Assembly (NCBI RefSeq): GCF_014773275.1
Contig: NZ_JACWMW010000004.1
Span: forward strand, 1-64,000
Source: Mucilaginibacter rigui
GTDB lineage: Bacteria > Bacteroidota > Bacteroidia > Sphingobacteriales > Sphingobacteriaceae
Direction: 5' to 3'
Length of the DNA stretch: 64,000 nt
Part shown: piece after piece, positions 16,961 through 25,303 of the stretch
How the letters are laid out: each line of letters opens with the position of its first letter
Position numbering within the stretch: the first letter of the stretch is position 1
Translations under genes and position numbers: made by a program
The notes under the pieces: model-generated
The model's input: the letters and a program-made list of their open reading frames with translations, nothing else
What the model was told of the DNA's origin: nothing
The model's database searches: none

Positions 16961-17815
16961 ATGGCAAGAACAACATATCAGGACTTACTGGATGCAGGTG
17001 TACACTTTGGTCACCTTACCCGCAAATGGGATCCGAAAATGTCACAGTACATTTTCATGGAGCGTAACGGTATCCACATTATAGATTTAAACAAAACCTT
17101 ATCAAAGGTTGAGGAAGCTGCTGCAGCAATAAAACAAATTGTAAAATCAGGTCGTAAAGTATTATTCGTAGCTACAAAGAAACAAGCGAAAGATATCGTA
17201 GCTGAATATGCAAAAGGCGTAAACATGCCTTATATCACCGAGCGTTGGTTGGGTGGTATGTTAACCAACTTTGCTACCGTACGTAAGTCGATCAAAAAGA
17301 TGTCAAACATCGATAAATTGACTAAAGACGGTACTTACAGCAACCTTTCAAAGAAAGAGCGTTTAATGATACAGCGCGAGCGTATCAAATTAGAAACCTT
17401 GTTAGGTGGTATTGCGGACCTTAACCGTTTACCTGCTGCATTGTTCCTGATCGACGTTAAGAAAGAGCACATCGCGGTATCTGAAGCTTTAAAGCTTAAC
17501 ATACCAACATTTGCAATGGTTGATACAAACTCTGATCCTTCAAACATCGATTTCCCTATCCCGGCGAATGACGATGCTACCAAATCAATTTCATTGATCA
17601 CCGGTATTATCATCAAAGCTATTGAAGAAGGTTTAGATGAGCGCAAACGCGAAAAAGAAGACGAAACTGAAAAAGAAGCAGCTGCTGCTAAAGCAAAAGC
17701 TGATGCTCCTGAAGTAGCTGACCGCTCTGAAGGTGGCAAACGTAAAAGGACTGCAGAAGTAACCGCTGAGGCTACTGAAACTGAAGCTCCTGCTGCTGAT
17801 TCAACAGAAGAGTAA
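16961..17815 (+). CDS. rpsB: 30S ribosomal protein S2
   Basis: A 284-residue uS2. It starts MARTTYQDLLDAGVHFGH; GHLTRKWDPKMSQYIF, RWLGGMLTNF and the LFLIDVKKEHIAVSEA segment are conserved. The last 50 residues form a low-complexity Ala/Glu/Lys tail after the folded domain, an extension I associate with Bacteroidota S2. It is followed directly by a palindromic spacer and tsf. S2 and EF-Ts are paired in most bacteria. Confidence 0.97.
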   Translation: MARTTYQDLLDAGVHFGHLTRKWDPKMSQYIFMERNGIHIIDLNKTLSKVEEAAAAIKQIVKSGRKVLFVATKKQAKDIVAEYAKGVNMPYITERWLGGMLTNFATVRKSIKKMSNIDKLTKDGTYSNLSKKERLMIQRERIKLETLLGGIADLNRLPAALFLIDVKKEHIAVSEALKLNIPTFAMVDTNSDPSNIDFPIPANDDATKSISLITGIIIKAIEEGLDERKREKEDETEKEAAAAKAKADAPEVADRSEGGKRKRTAEVTAEATETEAPAADSTEE

Positions 17816-17823
17816 TAATATTT

Positions 17824-17879
17824 AGTCGTAAGTCTTGAGCCTGCAGTCTTAAGTGACTTCAGACTTATGACTTGCGACT
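17824..17879. repeat. Imperfect palindromic spacer between rpsB and tsf
   Basis: AGTCGTAAGTCTTGAG at the left and the near-complement ending CTTGCGACT at the right, with AGTCTTAAGT and gacttcagact inside. Internally repetitive (variants of AGTCTTAAG). No T-run follows, so it is probably a processing or attenuating hairpin, or a dispersed repeat, rather than a full terminator. Confidence 0.5.
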
Positions 17880-17905
17880 TTTAACATAATAAAAAAACTA
17901 AAAAC

Positions 17906-18757
17906 ATGTCTACAGTACAAATATCTGCATCAGATGTAAACAAACTGCGCCAGCAAACAGGTGCGGGCATGATGGATTGCAAAAAAGCTTTAACAGAAAC
18001 CAACGGTGATTTTGAAGCTGCTATTGATTTTTTAAGAAAAAAAGGCGCTAAAGTTGCTGCCAGCCGTCAGGATCGTGAATCAAACGAAGGTGCTGTTATT
18101 GCACGTACTTCTGAAGATTTCAAAACCGGTGTTATCATCGAACTTAACTGCGAAACTGATTTCGTAGCTAAAAACGCTGAGTTTATTGCTTTTGCTAACG
18201 AAATTGCGAATACAGCTGTTCAGAATAAACCAGCTTCAATCGAAGAACTTTACAACTTAGAGATCGACGTTGAAAATTCACGTGTTAAAATTGGTGATGC
18301 TATCATCGATAAAACAGGTAAAATCGGCGAAAAGATCGGCGTATCTAAATACGAAGTGATTGAAGGCGATAAAGTTGTTGCTTATATACACGGTAACTAC
18401 CGTTTAGGTGTATTGGTTGGTTTAAGCAAAGCTGTTGCCGGTGCTGACGAAGCGGGTAAAGACGTTGCAATGCAAATTGCAGCTATGAACCCTGTTGCTA
18501 TTGATAAAGATGGCGTTGACGCTACTACTATTGAGCGTGAGATGGAAATTGCAAAAGACCAGATCCGCGCAGAAGGTAAACCGGAAGCAATGGTTGAAAA
18601 AATTGCTGCAGGTAAACTGAACAAATTCTACAAAGATTCTACCTTATTAAACCAGGAGTTTGTTAAAGACTCTTCTAAAACTGTTGCTCAGTTCTTAGAT
18701 ACGGTTGATAAAGGCCTAACCGTTACCGCATTTAAGCGGGTAGCTTTAGGAGCTTAA
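17906..18757 (+). CDS. tsf: Elongation factor Ts
   Basis: A 283-residue nucleotide-exchange factor for EF-Tu. The N-terminal UBA-like region reads KLRQQTGAGMMDCKKAL, followed by the core signature ELNCETDFVAKN and the C-terminal subdomain with LNQEFVKD. Full length and in frame. Last gene of the rplM operon, closed by the terminator at 18765. The start has no Shine-Dalgarno site, only an A-rich leader (aaaaaaactaaaaac). Confidence 0.97.
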   Translation: MSTVQISASDVNKLRQQTGAGMMDCKKALTETNGDFEAAIDFLRKKGAKVAASRQDRESNEGAVIARTSEDFKTGVIIELNCETDFVAKNAEFIAFANEIANTAVQNKPASIEELYNLEIDVENSRVKIGDAIIDKTGKIGEKIGVSKYEVIEGDKVVAYIHGNYRLGVLVGLSKAVAGADEAGKDVAMQIAAMNPVAIDKDGVDATTIEREMEIAKDQIRAEGKPEAMVEKIAAGKLNKFYKDSTLLNQEFVKDSSKTVAQFLDTVDKGLTVTAFKRVALGA

Positions 18758-18764
18758 TTATACT

Positions 18765-18798
18765 ATCCCCCTCGTTATTAACGAGGGGGATTTTTTTT
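18765..18798 (+). terminator. Intrinsic terminator of the rplM-tsf operon
   Basis: ATCCCCCTCGTT (18765-18776) pairs perfectly with AACGAGGGGGAT (18780-18791), followed by eight T. It sits eight bases after the tsf stop. Confidence 0.93.
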
Positions 18799-18843
18799 GC
18801 CCTTTTCTTTTAAAGGATTTAGAGGCGCAATACTTTGCGTCTT

Positions 18844-18877
18844 TTTGTACGACGTAACATTGCGTAAATCATATTTG
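18844..18877 (+). promoter_or_regulatory. Putative nagA promoter, near-leaderless
   Basis: TTTG (18844-18847), 22-base spacer, CATATTTG (18870-18877, one mismatch to TAnnTTTG). The -7 box ends six bases before the ATG, so the transcript would begin at or next to the start codon. The spacing is slightly long, so this is tentative. Confidence 0.35.
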
Positions 18878-18883
18878 GACACT

Positions 18884-20005
18884 ATGATAACAGCACTTCA
18901 TAACCTCACCATCATCTCGGGCGGTAGCCTTACCGCGGGTAAAGCCGTTTTAATAGATGGCAGCCAGATCAAAGCTATTGTTGATGAAACAGCCATCCCT
19001 GCTAATGCGGAGAAGAAAGATCTTAATGGCGCTTATCTTGCCCCGGGCTTTATCGATTTGCAGATCTACGGTAGTGGTGGTAAACTATTTGCCGGCAAGC
19101 CCGAAGTAGCCGCACTGAAGCGTATGGAGGATGACCTGCTTAACCAGGGCACTACAGGCTTTTTTGCAACCATTGGTACAAACACCAATGACATTGTTGA
19201 AAAGGGCATAGCCGCAGCTAAAGAGTACCGCAAAACCGCAAGGGGTAACTTTTGGGGCGTGCATCTGGAAGGGCCGTATCTTAACCCTGCCAAAAAAGGG
19301 GCACACCCGGCAAACCTGATCAAAAAAGCCACCCTTGCCGAAGTTAAAAGTTGGGTAGAACAGGCAGATGGTGTAATCACCATGATAACCATAGCACCCG
19401 AATTGCAGGACCAGGAAGTGATAGATTACCTGCACGCGCAGGGTATCATTATATCATCGGGCCATAGTAATGCTACTTACGAGCAGGGTAAAAGCTTTTT
19501 AAACAAGCCTATACCGGCCGTTACACACTTGTTTAACGCCATGCCCCAGATGCATCACCGCGAACCGGGTTATATCCCCGCAATATTTGAGGAAAAGCCA
19601 TACACCAGCATTGTTGCCGATGGTAACCATGTAGACTGGCCGATGATCAGGTTAGCAAAACGCGAACTTGGGGATAAACTGTTCCTGATAACGGACGCGG
19701 TTACCGCTGCTACCGAAGGTACTTACCAGCACCGGCTGGAAGGTGATAAATATGTAATGCCCGACGGAACGCTTTCAGGCTCGAGTCTTACTATGCTTAA
19801 GGCAGTGCAAAATTGCGTAGACAAGGTGGGGATTGGCCTGGCCGAAGCTGTGAACATGGCATCGCTTTACCCGGCACAACTGGCATCTAAAATAAAAAAG
19901 GGCAAAATTGAAGCTGGCTTTGATACCGACCTCATTATTTTTAACAAACAATACGAAACCCTGGCAACCATATTGCAGGGTAATTATTTAACGAAGGCGT
20001 TATAA
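18884..20005 (+). CDS. nagA: N-acetylglucosamine-6-phosphate deacetylase
   Basis: A 373-residue amidohydrolase that converts GlcNAc-6-phosphate to GlcN-6-phosphate plus acetate, in amino-sugar and peptidoglycan recycling. Motifs are GFIDLQIYGSGG (metal-site start), HLEGPYLNPAKKGAH (metal Glu), SSGHSNATYEQ, THLFNAMPQMHHREPG, TDAV (catalytic Asp) and DGTLSGSSLTM. The frame is open back to 18797, across the upstream terminator, but the natural N-terminus is MITALHNLTI at 18884. No nagB or nagK is adjacent. Confidence 0.93.
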   Translation: MITALHNLTIISGGSLTAGKAVLIDGSQIKAIVDETAIPANAEKKDLNGAYLAPGFIDLQIYGSGGKLFAGKPEVAALKRMEDDLLNQGTTGFFATIGTNTNDIVEKGIAAAKEYRKTARGNFWGVHLEGPYLNPAKKGAHPANLIKKATLAEVKSWVEQADGVITMITIAPELQDQEVIDYLHAQGIIISSGHSNATYEQGKSFLNKPIPAVTHLFNAMPQMHHREPGYIPAIFEEKPYTSIVADGNHVDWPMIRLAKRELGDKLFLITDAVTAATEGTYQHRLEGDKYVMPDGTLSGSSLTMLKAVQNCVDKVGIGLAEAVNMASLYPAQLASKIKKGKIEAGFDTDLIIFNKQYETLATILQGNYLTKAL

Positions 20006-20007
20006 AA

Positions 20008-20038
20008 TTTTAACAATACCATTTATTATCTATTTTTG
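20008..20038 (+). promoter_or_regulatory. Promoter of pyrH
   Basis: TTTT (20008-20011; one mismatch to TTTG), 19-base spacer, TATTTTTG (20031-20038; exact TAnnTTTG). The start codon is at 20056. Confidence 0.65.
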
Positions 20039-20055
20039 ATAAATCTTCCTTATAA

Positions 20056-20760
20056 ATGAAATACAAAAGAGTATTACTAAAGCTTAGCGGCGAATCCCTG
20101 ATGGGCGAACATCAGTATGGTATTGATAATAACCAGGTTCTGCAATACGCGCACGACATCAAGAACGTAAAAGACCAGGGCATAGAAATAGCTATTGTTG
20201 TTGGTGGCGGTAACATTTTTAGAGGGTTAAGTGCCGAAAAAAGCGGTATGGAACGCGCCCAGGCCGATTATATGGGTATGCTGGCAACCGTTATTAACTG
20301 TATGGCCCTGCAAAACGCGTTGGAAAGCATCGGTGTAGAAACCCGCTTACAATCGGCCATTAAAATGGAGCAGATCTGCGAACCTTACATCCGTCGCCGT
20401 GCCATGCACCACTTAGAGGTTGGTAAAATTGTCATCTTCGGCGCCGGTACCGGTAACCCGTATTTTACTACTGATACCGCAGCATCGTTACGGGCTATAG
20501 AGATAAAAGCTGATGTTGTGTTGAAAGGTACCCGTGTGGATGGCATCTACACCGCCGACCCGGAGAAAGACCCATCAGCAACCCGTTATGACGAGATCAG
20601 TTTCCAGGAAGTTTATGACAAAGGCCTTAACGTAATGGACATGACTGCCATTACCCTTTGCCAGGAAAACAAACTGCCTATCATCGTATTTGATATGAAC
20701 AAAGAAGGCAATTTTATGAAGATTGCCAAAGGCGAGCCAATAGGTACGCTGGTGAAATAA
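20056..20760 (+). CDS. pyrH: UMP kinase
   Basis: A 234-residue bacterial UMP kinase (amino-acid kinase fold) making UDP for RNA, DNA and cell-wall precursors. Conserved parts are [26 protein letters not shown], the region around [16 protein letters not shown], and [20 protein letters not shown]. Full length. It has its own promoter and a strong terminator. In many genomes pyrH precedes frr; here frr is 3.7 kb away on the other strand. Confidence 0.96.
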   Translation: MKYKRVLLKLSGESLMGEHQYGIDNNQVLQYAHDIKNVKDQGIEIAIVVGGGNIFRGLSAEKSGMERAQADYMGMLATVINCMALQNALESIGVETRLQSAIKMEQICEPYIRRRAMHHLEVGKIVIFGAGTGNPYFTTDTAASLRAIEIKADVVLKGTRVDGIYTADPEKDPSATRYDEISFQEVYDKGLNVMDMTAITLCQENKLPIIVFDMNKEGNFMKIAKGEPIGTLVK

Positions 20761-20770
20761 TAAAAAACCC

Positions 20771-20811
20771 AATAAGAAAGCCCTGCTGATTTCAGCAGGG
20801 CTTTCTTTATT
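20771..20811 (+). terminator. Intrinsic terminator of pyrH
   Basis: AATAAGAAAGCCCTGCTGA pairs with TCAGCAGGGCTTTCTTTATT across a two-base loop. The T-rich right arm serves the plus strand; the A/T-rich arms would also allow function in reverse. Confidence 0.88.
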
Positions 20812-20820
20812 TAAAAATCC

Positions 20821-20911
20821 GTCATTGCAGGAGCGTAGCGACGTGGCAATCTTCGACATATTTGTTGCCGACTTTTCTATCGAAGATTGCCACGCTATCG
20901 CTCGCAATTAC
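20821..20911. repeat. Dispersed palindromic repeat, family 2, copy 2
   Basis: A long imperfect palindrome. The left arm (GTCATTGCAGGAGCGTAGCG, then acgtggcaatcttcga) and the right arm (tcgaagattgccacgctatcgctcgcaat) are near-complements around a loop of about 20 bases. Related to 15601-15690. Confidence 0.75.
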
Positions 20912-20937
20912 GCGCAAAGGAGAAACGTAGCGCTTAC

Positions 20938-22692
20938 TTACGCATCCACCGTATGCTTTTCGCCAATTTGCTGCCTCCACATGGCGTAGTACAGGCCTTT
21001 CTGCTCTATCAGGTCAAAGTGCTTGCCCGATTCTATGATATTGCCTTTCTCCAATACATAAATGCGATCTGCATGCATAATGGTTGATAAGCGGTGAGCT
21101 ATCAGTATGGTGATATGGTCGTCTAATACTGATACGTCGCGGATGGTATCGGTTATCTCTTCTTCGGTGATCGAATCAAGTGAAGACGTAGCCTCATCAA
21201 ATACCAGTATATCCGGATTGCGTAATAATGCGCGAGCAATAGATAAACGTTGCTTTTCGCCGCCCGATACCTTTACACCGCCCTCACCAATTACAGTATC
21301 TAAGCCTTTATCCGCACGGGCAAGCAGTGTTTGGCAGGCTGCGCGTTGTAATACGTTCATACAATCCTCGTCGGTTGCGGTTGGGTTAACAAACAACAGG
21401 TTTTCGCGAATAGTGCCCGAGAATAACTGCGTATCCTGCGTAACAAAACCTATTTTCTCGCGTAGCTGATCAAGGTCAATGTCTTTGCTCAGAATGCTAT
21501 TGTACAATACATCGCCCTGTAGCGGCTGATATAAACCAACCAGCAATTTAACCAATGTAGTTTTACCCGAGCCCGATGGCCCAACGAACGCGATAGTTTC
21601 GCCGCTGTTAGCTTTAAAGTTGATATTATTTAGTGCATTACGGTTAGCGGTTAAGTGTTTAAAGCTCACATCACTGAAAGTAAGGGTGCTCACTTTCTCT
21701 AACAGCACAGGTTTTTCGGGTTTTTTATCAATAGGGATGCTTAGGATGTTTTTGAAATTAGCTAACGAAACCTCGGCCTCGCGCCAGCTTAGTATCACGT
21801 TACCGAGCTCCTGTAAGGGGTTGAACAGGAAGAACGAGTAGAACAAAAAGCTAAAATATTGCCCCGGTGATATGGTTTGCTTAAATATCAGCATCAGTAA
21901 AACCACCACCATAACACTGCGTACAAAGTTTACAGTAGTGCCTTGTACAAAACTCATGCTACGCACATATTTCACCTTTTTTAATTCCAGATCCAGGATC
22001 TTGTAGGTGGTAGTATTCAGGCGTTTTATCTCCTGTTTGGCCAGGCCAAGGCTTTTTATCAGTTCAATATTCCTTAATGATTCGGTAGTTGAACCTGCCA
22101 GCGCGGTGGTTTCGGCTACGATGTTTTTCTGGATCCGTTTAATCTTACGGCTCATGGCCATGCTTACAAAGGTAATAACCGGGATAGCAGCAAAATAAAC
22201 AAGCGTTACCTGGTAACTTACCGTGGCCGAGTAAACGATAACGAATACCATACCTATGAGGCTTACAAATAATATACTGATAAAGGAGGTGATGAATTTT
22301 TCGCAATCTAAACGCACCTTTTGCAATATGCCCAGGGTTTCGCCGCTGCGCTGGTCTTCGAATACCTGGTAGGGGAGTTCAAGGGAATGCTTAAGCCCGT
22401 CAGCATACATTTCTGCACCCACTTTTTGGGTGATGATGTTGGTGAAATAATCCTGGAAATTTTTTGCTATACGCGATACCATGGCCACGCCAATAGCAAG
22501 CCCTACAAGCTTAAGCACGCCGAACATATACTCGTCATGACTGAGAACTTTATATTTCTCGATAAAGTTATCTACAATGCGGCCGGTGATGTAAGGGTCG
22601 AGCAGGGAGAAACCGATGTTGGTAGCCGCTAAAAACAGCGCCAAAATTACCACCCAGCGGTGTTTGGATAAATAAGATAATAATATTTTCAT
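20938..22692 (-). CDS. ABC exporter (fused membrane and ATPase domains)
   Basis: About 584 residues. Six membrane helices lie in residues 10-310, then an ABC domain with Walker A GPSGSGKTT, signature VSGGEKQRLSIARALL, Walker B ILVFDEATSSLD and switch His (IAHRLST). This is the MsbA/multidrug half-transporter layout, acting as a homodimer or heterodimer; only one subunit is present here. MKILLSYLSK at 22692 is chosen as start, because the ATG at 22704 lies inside the -7 box. The substrate is unknown. Confidence 0.9.
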   Translation of the reverse strand: MKILLSYLSKHRWVVILALFLAATNIGFSLLDPYITGRIVDNFIEKYKVLSHDEYMFGVLKLVGLAIGVAMVSRIAKNFQDYFTNIITQKVGAEMYADGLKHSLELPYQVFEDQRSGETLGILQKVRLDCEKFITSFISILFVSLIGMVFVIVYSATVSYQVTLVYFAAIPVITFVSMAMSRKIKRIQKNIVAETTALAGSTTESLRNIELIKSLGLAKQEIKRLNTTTYKILDLELKKVKYVRSMSFVQGTTVNFVRSVMVVVLLMLIFKQTISPGQYFSFLFYSFFLFNPLQELGNVILSWREAEVSLANFKNILSIPIDKKPEKPVLLEKVSTLTFSDVSFKHLTANRNALNNINFKANSGETIAFVGPSGSGKTTLVKLLVGLYQPLQGDVLYNSILSKDIDLDQLREKIGFVTQDTQLFSGTIRENLLFVNPTATDEDCMNVLQRAACQTLLARADKGLDTVIGEGGVKVSGGEKQRLSIARALLRNPDILVFDEATSSLDSITEEEITDTIRDVSVLDDHITILIAHRLSTIMHADRIYVLEKGNIIESGKHFDLIEQKGLYYAMWRQQIGEKHTVDA

Positions 22693-22701
22693 GTTGTAAC
22701 A

Positions 22702-22709
22702 CAAAAATA
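22702..22709 (-). promoter_or_regulatory. -7 box (TATTTTTG) of the ABC exporter
   Basis: A perfect TAnnTTTG on the minus strand, nine bases before the start at 22692. Predicted leader is only a few bases. It overlaps the T-tract of the upstream terminator. Confidence 0.45.
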
Positions 22710-22743
22710 AAAAAAGGGAATGGCTAAGCAGCTCATTCCCTTT
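22704..22743 (-). terminator. Intrinsic terminator on the minus strand
   Basis: On the minus strand AAAGGGAATG (22743-22734) pairs with CATTCCCTTT (22722-22713), followed by more T. It would end transcripts from the MarR-GNAT gene before the ABC exporter. Confidence 0.8.
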
Positions 22744-22850
22744 AATTTGACAATACGGTTAAATTGCGCTTTGTTGTATAAGGTGATATTTAACCACAGA
22801 GTGGATGGAGTTTCACAGAGTTCCGCAGAGCCAGAGTTGTTTATTATAAC

Positions 22851-22918
22851 GTATGTCATAGTGAGCTTGTCGGGCCATTAGTTAAACTGTAAAAGCCTTC
22901 GACAGGCTCAGGCTGATA
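22851..22918. repeat. Dispersed palindromic repeat, family 1, copy B
   Basis: Left arm TGTCATAGTGAGCTTGTCG, right arm CCTTCGACAGGCTCAGGCTGA: same design as 12362-12438. It ends just before the stop of the MarR-GNAT gene. Confidence 0.7.
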
Positions 22919-22928
22919 CCCTGTCCCC

Positions 22929-23873
22929 TCACAGCTCCAGCATCATCTGGATATTACACCGCTCATACGGCGAGGGGATACCCGTAACCTTTTTAAACCC
23001 AAGTTTGTGGTAAAGGTTAATGGCAGGTTTTAATATCGTATTGCTTTCCAGATAGATTTTTTTGGCACCTAAACTTTTTGCTTTGGCTATGCAGGCGTTG
23101 CCTAATATAAAACCTATACCCTTCCCTTTAGCCTTTGGCGATACCGCCATTTTGGCCAGTTCGTACATATCGCTATCCATTTTGATAAGTGCGCAGGCGC
23201 CAACAGGCTCATTATTATATATAGCCATTAGGATGTGGCCGCCTTTGTTCAGAATATAATCGTCCGGGTGGTCGAGCGATTTGTAATCTGTTTCTTCCAT
23301 TTTAAAATATTGGGTTATCCATTCTTCGTTTAAACGTTTAAAGGCTGCCTGGTATTCCGGTTTGTAATCAACTACCTGCACATTAGCACTTTCGCGGAGT
23401 TTTTTCTCGTCTATTACACGGTTAAGCAGGCTTTTCTGTTCCAATAAAAACTCCCATTCTTCAATAGCCTTCCAAATGTTGTACTGGGTTTCGTTCAGTG
23501 CGTTTTCAACAGCCGTGTTCACATCGGTATATTGTACCTGTATATGCTTATTTATCTCCCAGCCCTTATCCGTAAGGCGGATATAATTCTTACGGCCGTC
23601 GGCTTTGTTGGCTATTTCCTGTGCAACACCATTTTTTACCATTTCTTTTACAATGGTGCTTACCGATGGGTGCGAATGACTGATCTCCTGCGCTATCTGC
23701 ATAATTGATTTATCCTCGCCCTCGGCCAGCGCGTAAAATACGGGGAACCACTTTGGGTTCATATCTATATCATATACTTTATATACCTCACCTGCTTGTT
23801 CGGTTAACTTTTCGCTTAGCCTACGCAGCCTGCTGCCCAATGCCATCTTACCCACTTTGTTATAAAATTCCAT
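22929..23873 (-). CDS. MarR-type regulator fused to GNAT acetyltransferase
   Basis: A 314-residue two-domain protein. Residues 1-145 are a MarR winged helix (MQIAQEISHSHPSVSTIVKEMVKNG as recognition region; the wing reads NKADGRKNYIRLTDKG). Residues 165-314 are a GNAT N-acetyltransferase (YELAKMAVSPKAKGKGIGFILG, the acetyl-CoA loop, then AKKIYLESNTILKPAINLYHKLGFKK). Fusions of this type are known in many bacteria, and the substrate is usually unassigned. The promoter and overlapping palindromes just upstream suggest autorepression. Monocistronic. Confidence 0.92.
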   Translation of the reverse strand: MEFYNKVGKMALGSRLRRLSEKLTEQAGEVYKVYDIDMNPKWFPVFYALAEGEDKSIMQIAQEISHSHPSVSTIVKEMVKNGVAQEIANKADGRKNYIRLTDKGWEINKHIQVQYTDVNTAVENALNETQYNIWKAIEEWEFLLEQKSLLNRVIDEKKLRESANVQVVDYKPEYQAAFKRLNEEWITQYFKMEETDYKSLDHPDDYILNKGGHILMAIYNNEPVGACALIKMDSDMYELAKMAVSPKAKGKGIGFILGNACIAKAKSLGAKKIYLESNTILKPAINLYHKLGFKKVTGIPSPYERCNIQMMLEL

Positions 23874-23884
23874 AACGGATATTA

Positions 23885-23902
23885 ATTACGTAATTGATTA
23901 CG
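23885..23902. promoter_or_regulatory. Probable autoregulatory operator of the MarR-GNAT gene
   Basis: Two overlapping perfect palindromes, ATTACGTAAT (23885-23894) and CGTAATTGATTACG (23889-23902), lie between the -7 box and the start codon, covering the predicted transcription start. MarR regulators typically bind such A+T-rich palindromes. Binding is inference. Confidence 0.65.
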
Positions 23903-23933
23903 CAAATATACAAGTAGAATATTCTTTTGCAAA
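23903..23933 (-). promoter_or_regulatory. Promoter of the MarR-GNAT gene
   Basis: On the minus strand TTTG (23933-23930), exactly 19 bases, TATATTTG (23910-23903): an exact consensus match. Confidence 0.8.
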
Positions 23934-23975
23934 TATCTTTATTCATATAACAAGGTTTGAATAGATTAATTCGAA

Positions 23976-24371
23976 CTATTTATTGGCTCTATTAGCTTCA
24001 ACAACCTCATACTTAATTAATATATAGTTTAAGGCGCTGTCGATGTTTAAAGTAATTTCCTTTTGTGGTGTAAGGATATGTTTTTCTGTTTTTTCAGATA
24101 TAACACCATTATTACCCTTTATATATGCCTTGCAAATAAAAGCTATGTTATAATTAGTCGACTTATTAGTTAGATGATATACACGTGCTGCAAGTGTTAC
24201 AGGCCGAACTTTATTATTGCTTGTATCTATAGTCGGTATCGAATCAATTTCACTTGTAATTACACCGTATCGTTTAAAATCTGGTGCCGAATTGCAAGAA
24301 AAACTAATTACTGTTAATATGTAAAAAAAAATGAATATGTTTCCTCTTAACCGAAAAGGGACTAACGCCAT
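23976..24371 (-). CDS. Small hypothetical lipoprotein
   Basis: A 131-residue protein. A basic N-terminus and hydrophobic segment end in ISFSCNSAP, a plausible lipoprotein cleavage site at Cys26. The rest has beta-rich character (PVTLAARVYHLTNKSTNYNIAFICKAYI) and resembles a small periplasmic or outer-membrane-anchored domain. I recognise no family. Its A+T content is clearly above that of its neighbours, which may mark recent acquisition or relaxed selection. Its own transcription signals are unclear. Confidence 0.6.
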   Translation of the reverse strand: MALVPFRLRGNIFIFFYILTVISFSCNSAPDFKRYGVITSEIDSIPTIDTSNNKVRPVTLAARVYHLTNKSTNYNIAFICKAYIKGNNGVISEKTEKHILTPQKEITLNIDSALNYILIKYEVVEANRANK

Positions 24372-24408
24372 AAGTTAAAATTACATATTAGTTTGATAGT
24401 TATAGTGC

Positions 24409-24441
24409 AAAAAAAGGGATGACCTTTCGGCTATCCCTTTT
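24409..24441 (-). terminator. Intrinsic terminator of frr
   Basis: On the minus strand AAAGGGAT (24440-24433) pairs with ATCCCTTT (24420-24413), followed by a T-run. It lies 22 bases after the frr stop. Confidence 0.85.
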
Positions 24442-24461
24442 ACTATAACAAGTTTATAAAA

Positions 24462-25025
24462 TTAAACTGTCATGATATCTTTTTCTTTCAGTTCTGAAAG
24501 CTGGTCTATCTTTACAATGTAAGCGTCGGTTAGTTTTTGTACTTCACCTTCGCCAACTTTTATCTCATCTTCAGAAACACCTTCACTTTTCAATTTTTTG
24601 ATCTTCTCGTTAGCATCTTTACGGATGTTACGGATAGCTATTTTACCGGTTTCGGCTTCGCCTTTGGCTTTCTTAACCAAATCGCGGCGACGCTCTTCGG
24701 TTAGAGGCGGAACGTTGATGCGGATAATTACCCCATCATTTTGCGGGTTAACACCCAGGTTAGCTTCTTTAATAGCTTTTTCAATAGCAGGAAGCAATGA
24801 TTTTTCCCATGGCTGTACAATAATAGTACGCGCATCAGGTGTATTTACACTGCCTACCTGGCTTAAAGGTGTAGGGGTGCCATAATAATCAACGCTAACA
24901 TCATCCAACATAGATGGGTTGGCCTTGCCGGCACGTATCTTGGTTAATTCGCTATCTGCATGGGCAATTGCTTTTTCCATTAAAGCTTTTGCATCATTTA
25001 CTTGTTTTTTAATGAGTTCGCTCAT
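24462..25025 (-). CDS. frr: Ribosome recycling factor
   Basis: A 187-residue RRF which, with EF-G, splits post-termination ribosomes. Features: KIRAGKANPSMLDDVSVDYYGTPTPLSQVGSVN near the N-terminus, then PWEKSLLPAIEKAI and the PPLTEERRRDLVKKAK segment. Full length. A -7 box (TATTTTTG) lies at 25042-25049 on the minus strand, giving a short leader. Confidence 0.97.
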   Translation of the reverse strand: MSELIKKQVNDAKALMEKAIAHADSELTKIRAGKANPSMLDDVSVDYYGTPTPLSQVGSVNTPDARTIIVQPWEKSLLPAIEKAIKEANLGVNPQNDGVIIRINVPPLTEERRRDLVKKAKGEAETGKIAIRNIRKDANEKIKKLKSEGVSEDEIKVGEGEVQKLTDAYIVKIDQLSELKEKDIMTV

Positions 25026-25041
25026 TGGTCATGATTTTTGA

Positions 25042-25049
25042 CAAAAATA
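25042..25049 (-). promoter_or_regulatory. -7 box (TATTTTTG) of frr
   Basis: Exact TAnnTTTG, 16 bases before the ATG. No TTTG is found at the standard -33 spacing. Confidence 0.45.
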
Positions 25050-25200
25050 ATAAAAAGTATCAAAGCCCCTTAAATTCTTACCTATAGCAACAAATAAATA
25101 TTAGGCTTAATAACACAATATTTTGCAGTTATTTTTAATGATCTATCGTAGAGGAAGATAAGCTATTGTAAATAACAGTCGTAAAACGCTAAAAAAAGGC

Positions 25201-25237
25201 AATAAAAAGCACGCTAACAAAAATTGAAAGCGTGTTT
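25201..25237 (-). terminator. Probable terminator of the RRM protein gene
   Basis: On the minus strand the stem CACGCT/AGCGTG is followed by CTTTTTATT. A second hairpin (25249-25289, AAAGCAAAACATCG pairing with CGATGCTTTGCTTT) lies between it and the gene and may also act. The spacer 25026-25303 holds nothing else I can support. Confidence 0.6.
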
Positions 25238-25303
25238 AACATTTTTTAAAGCAAAACATCGCAATATGTATACGATGCTTTGCTTTTTAACCTTTACAGA
25301 TTA

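Noticed and set aside
17824..17879. Intrinsic terminator separating rpsB and tsf
   Set aside because: The palindrome is imperfect and has no T-run; tsf has no visible promoter of its own, so read-through is expected.
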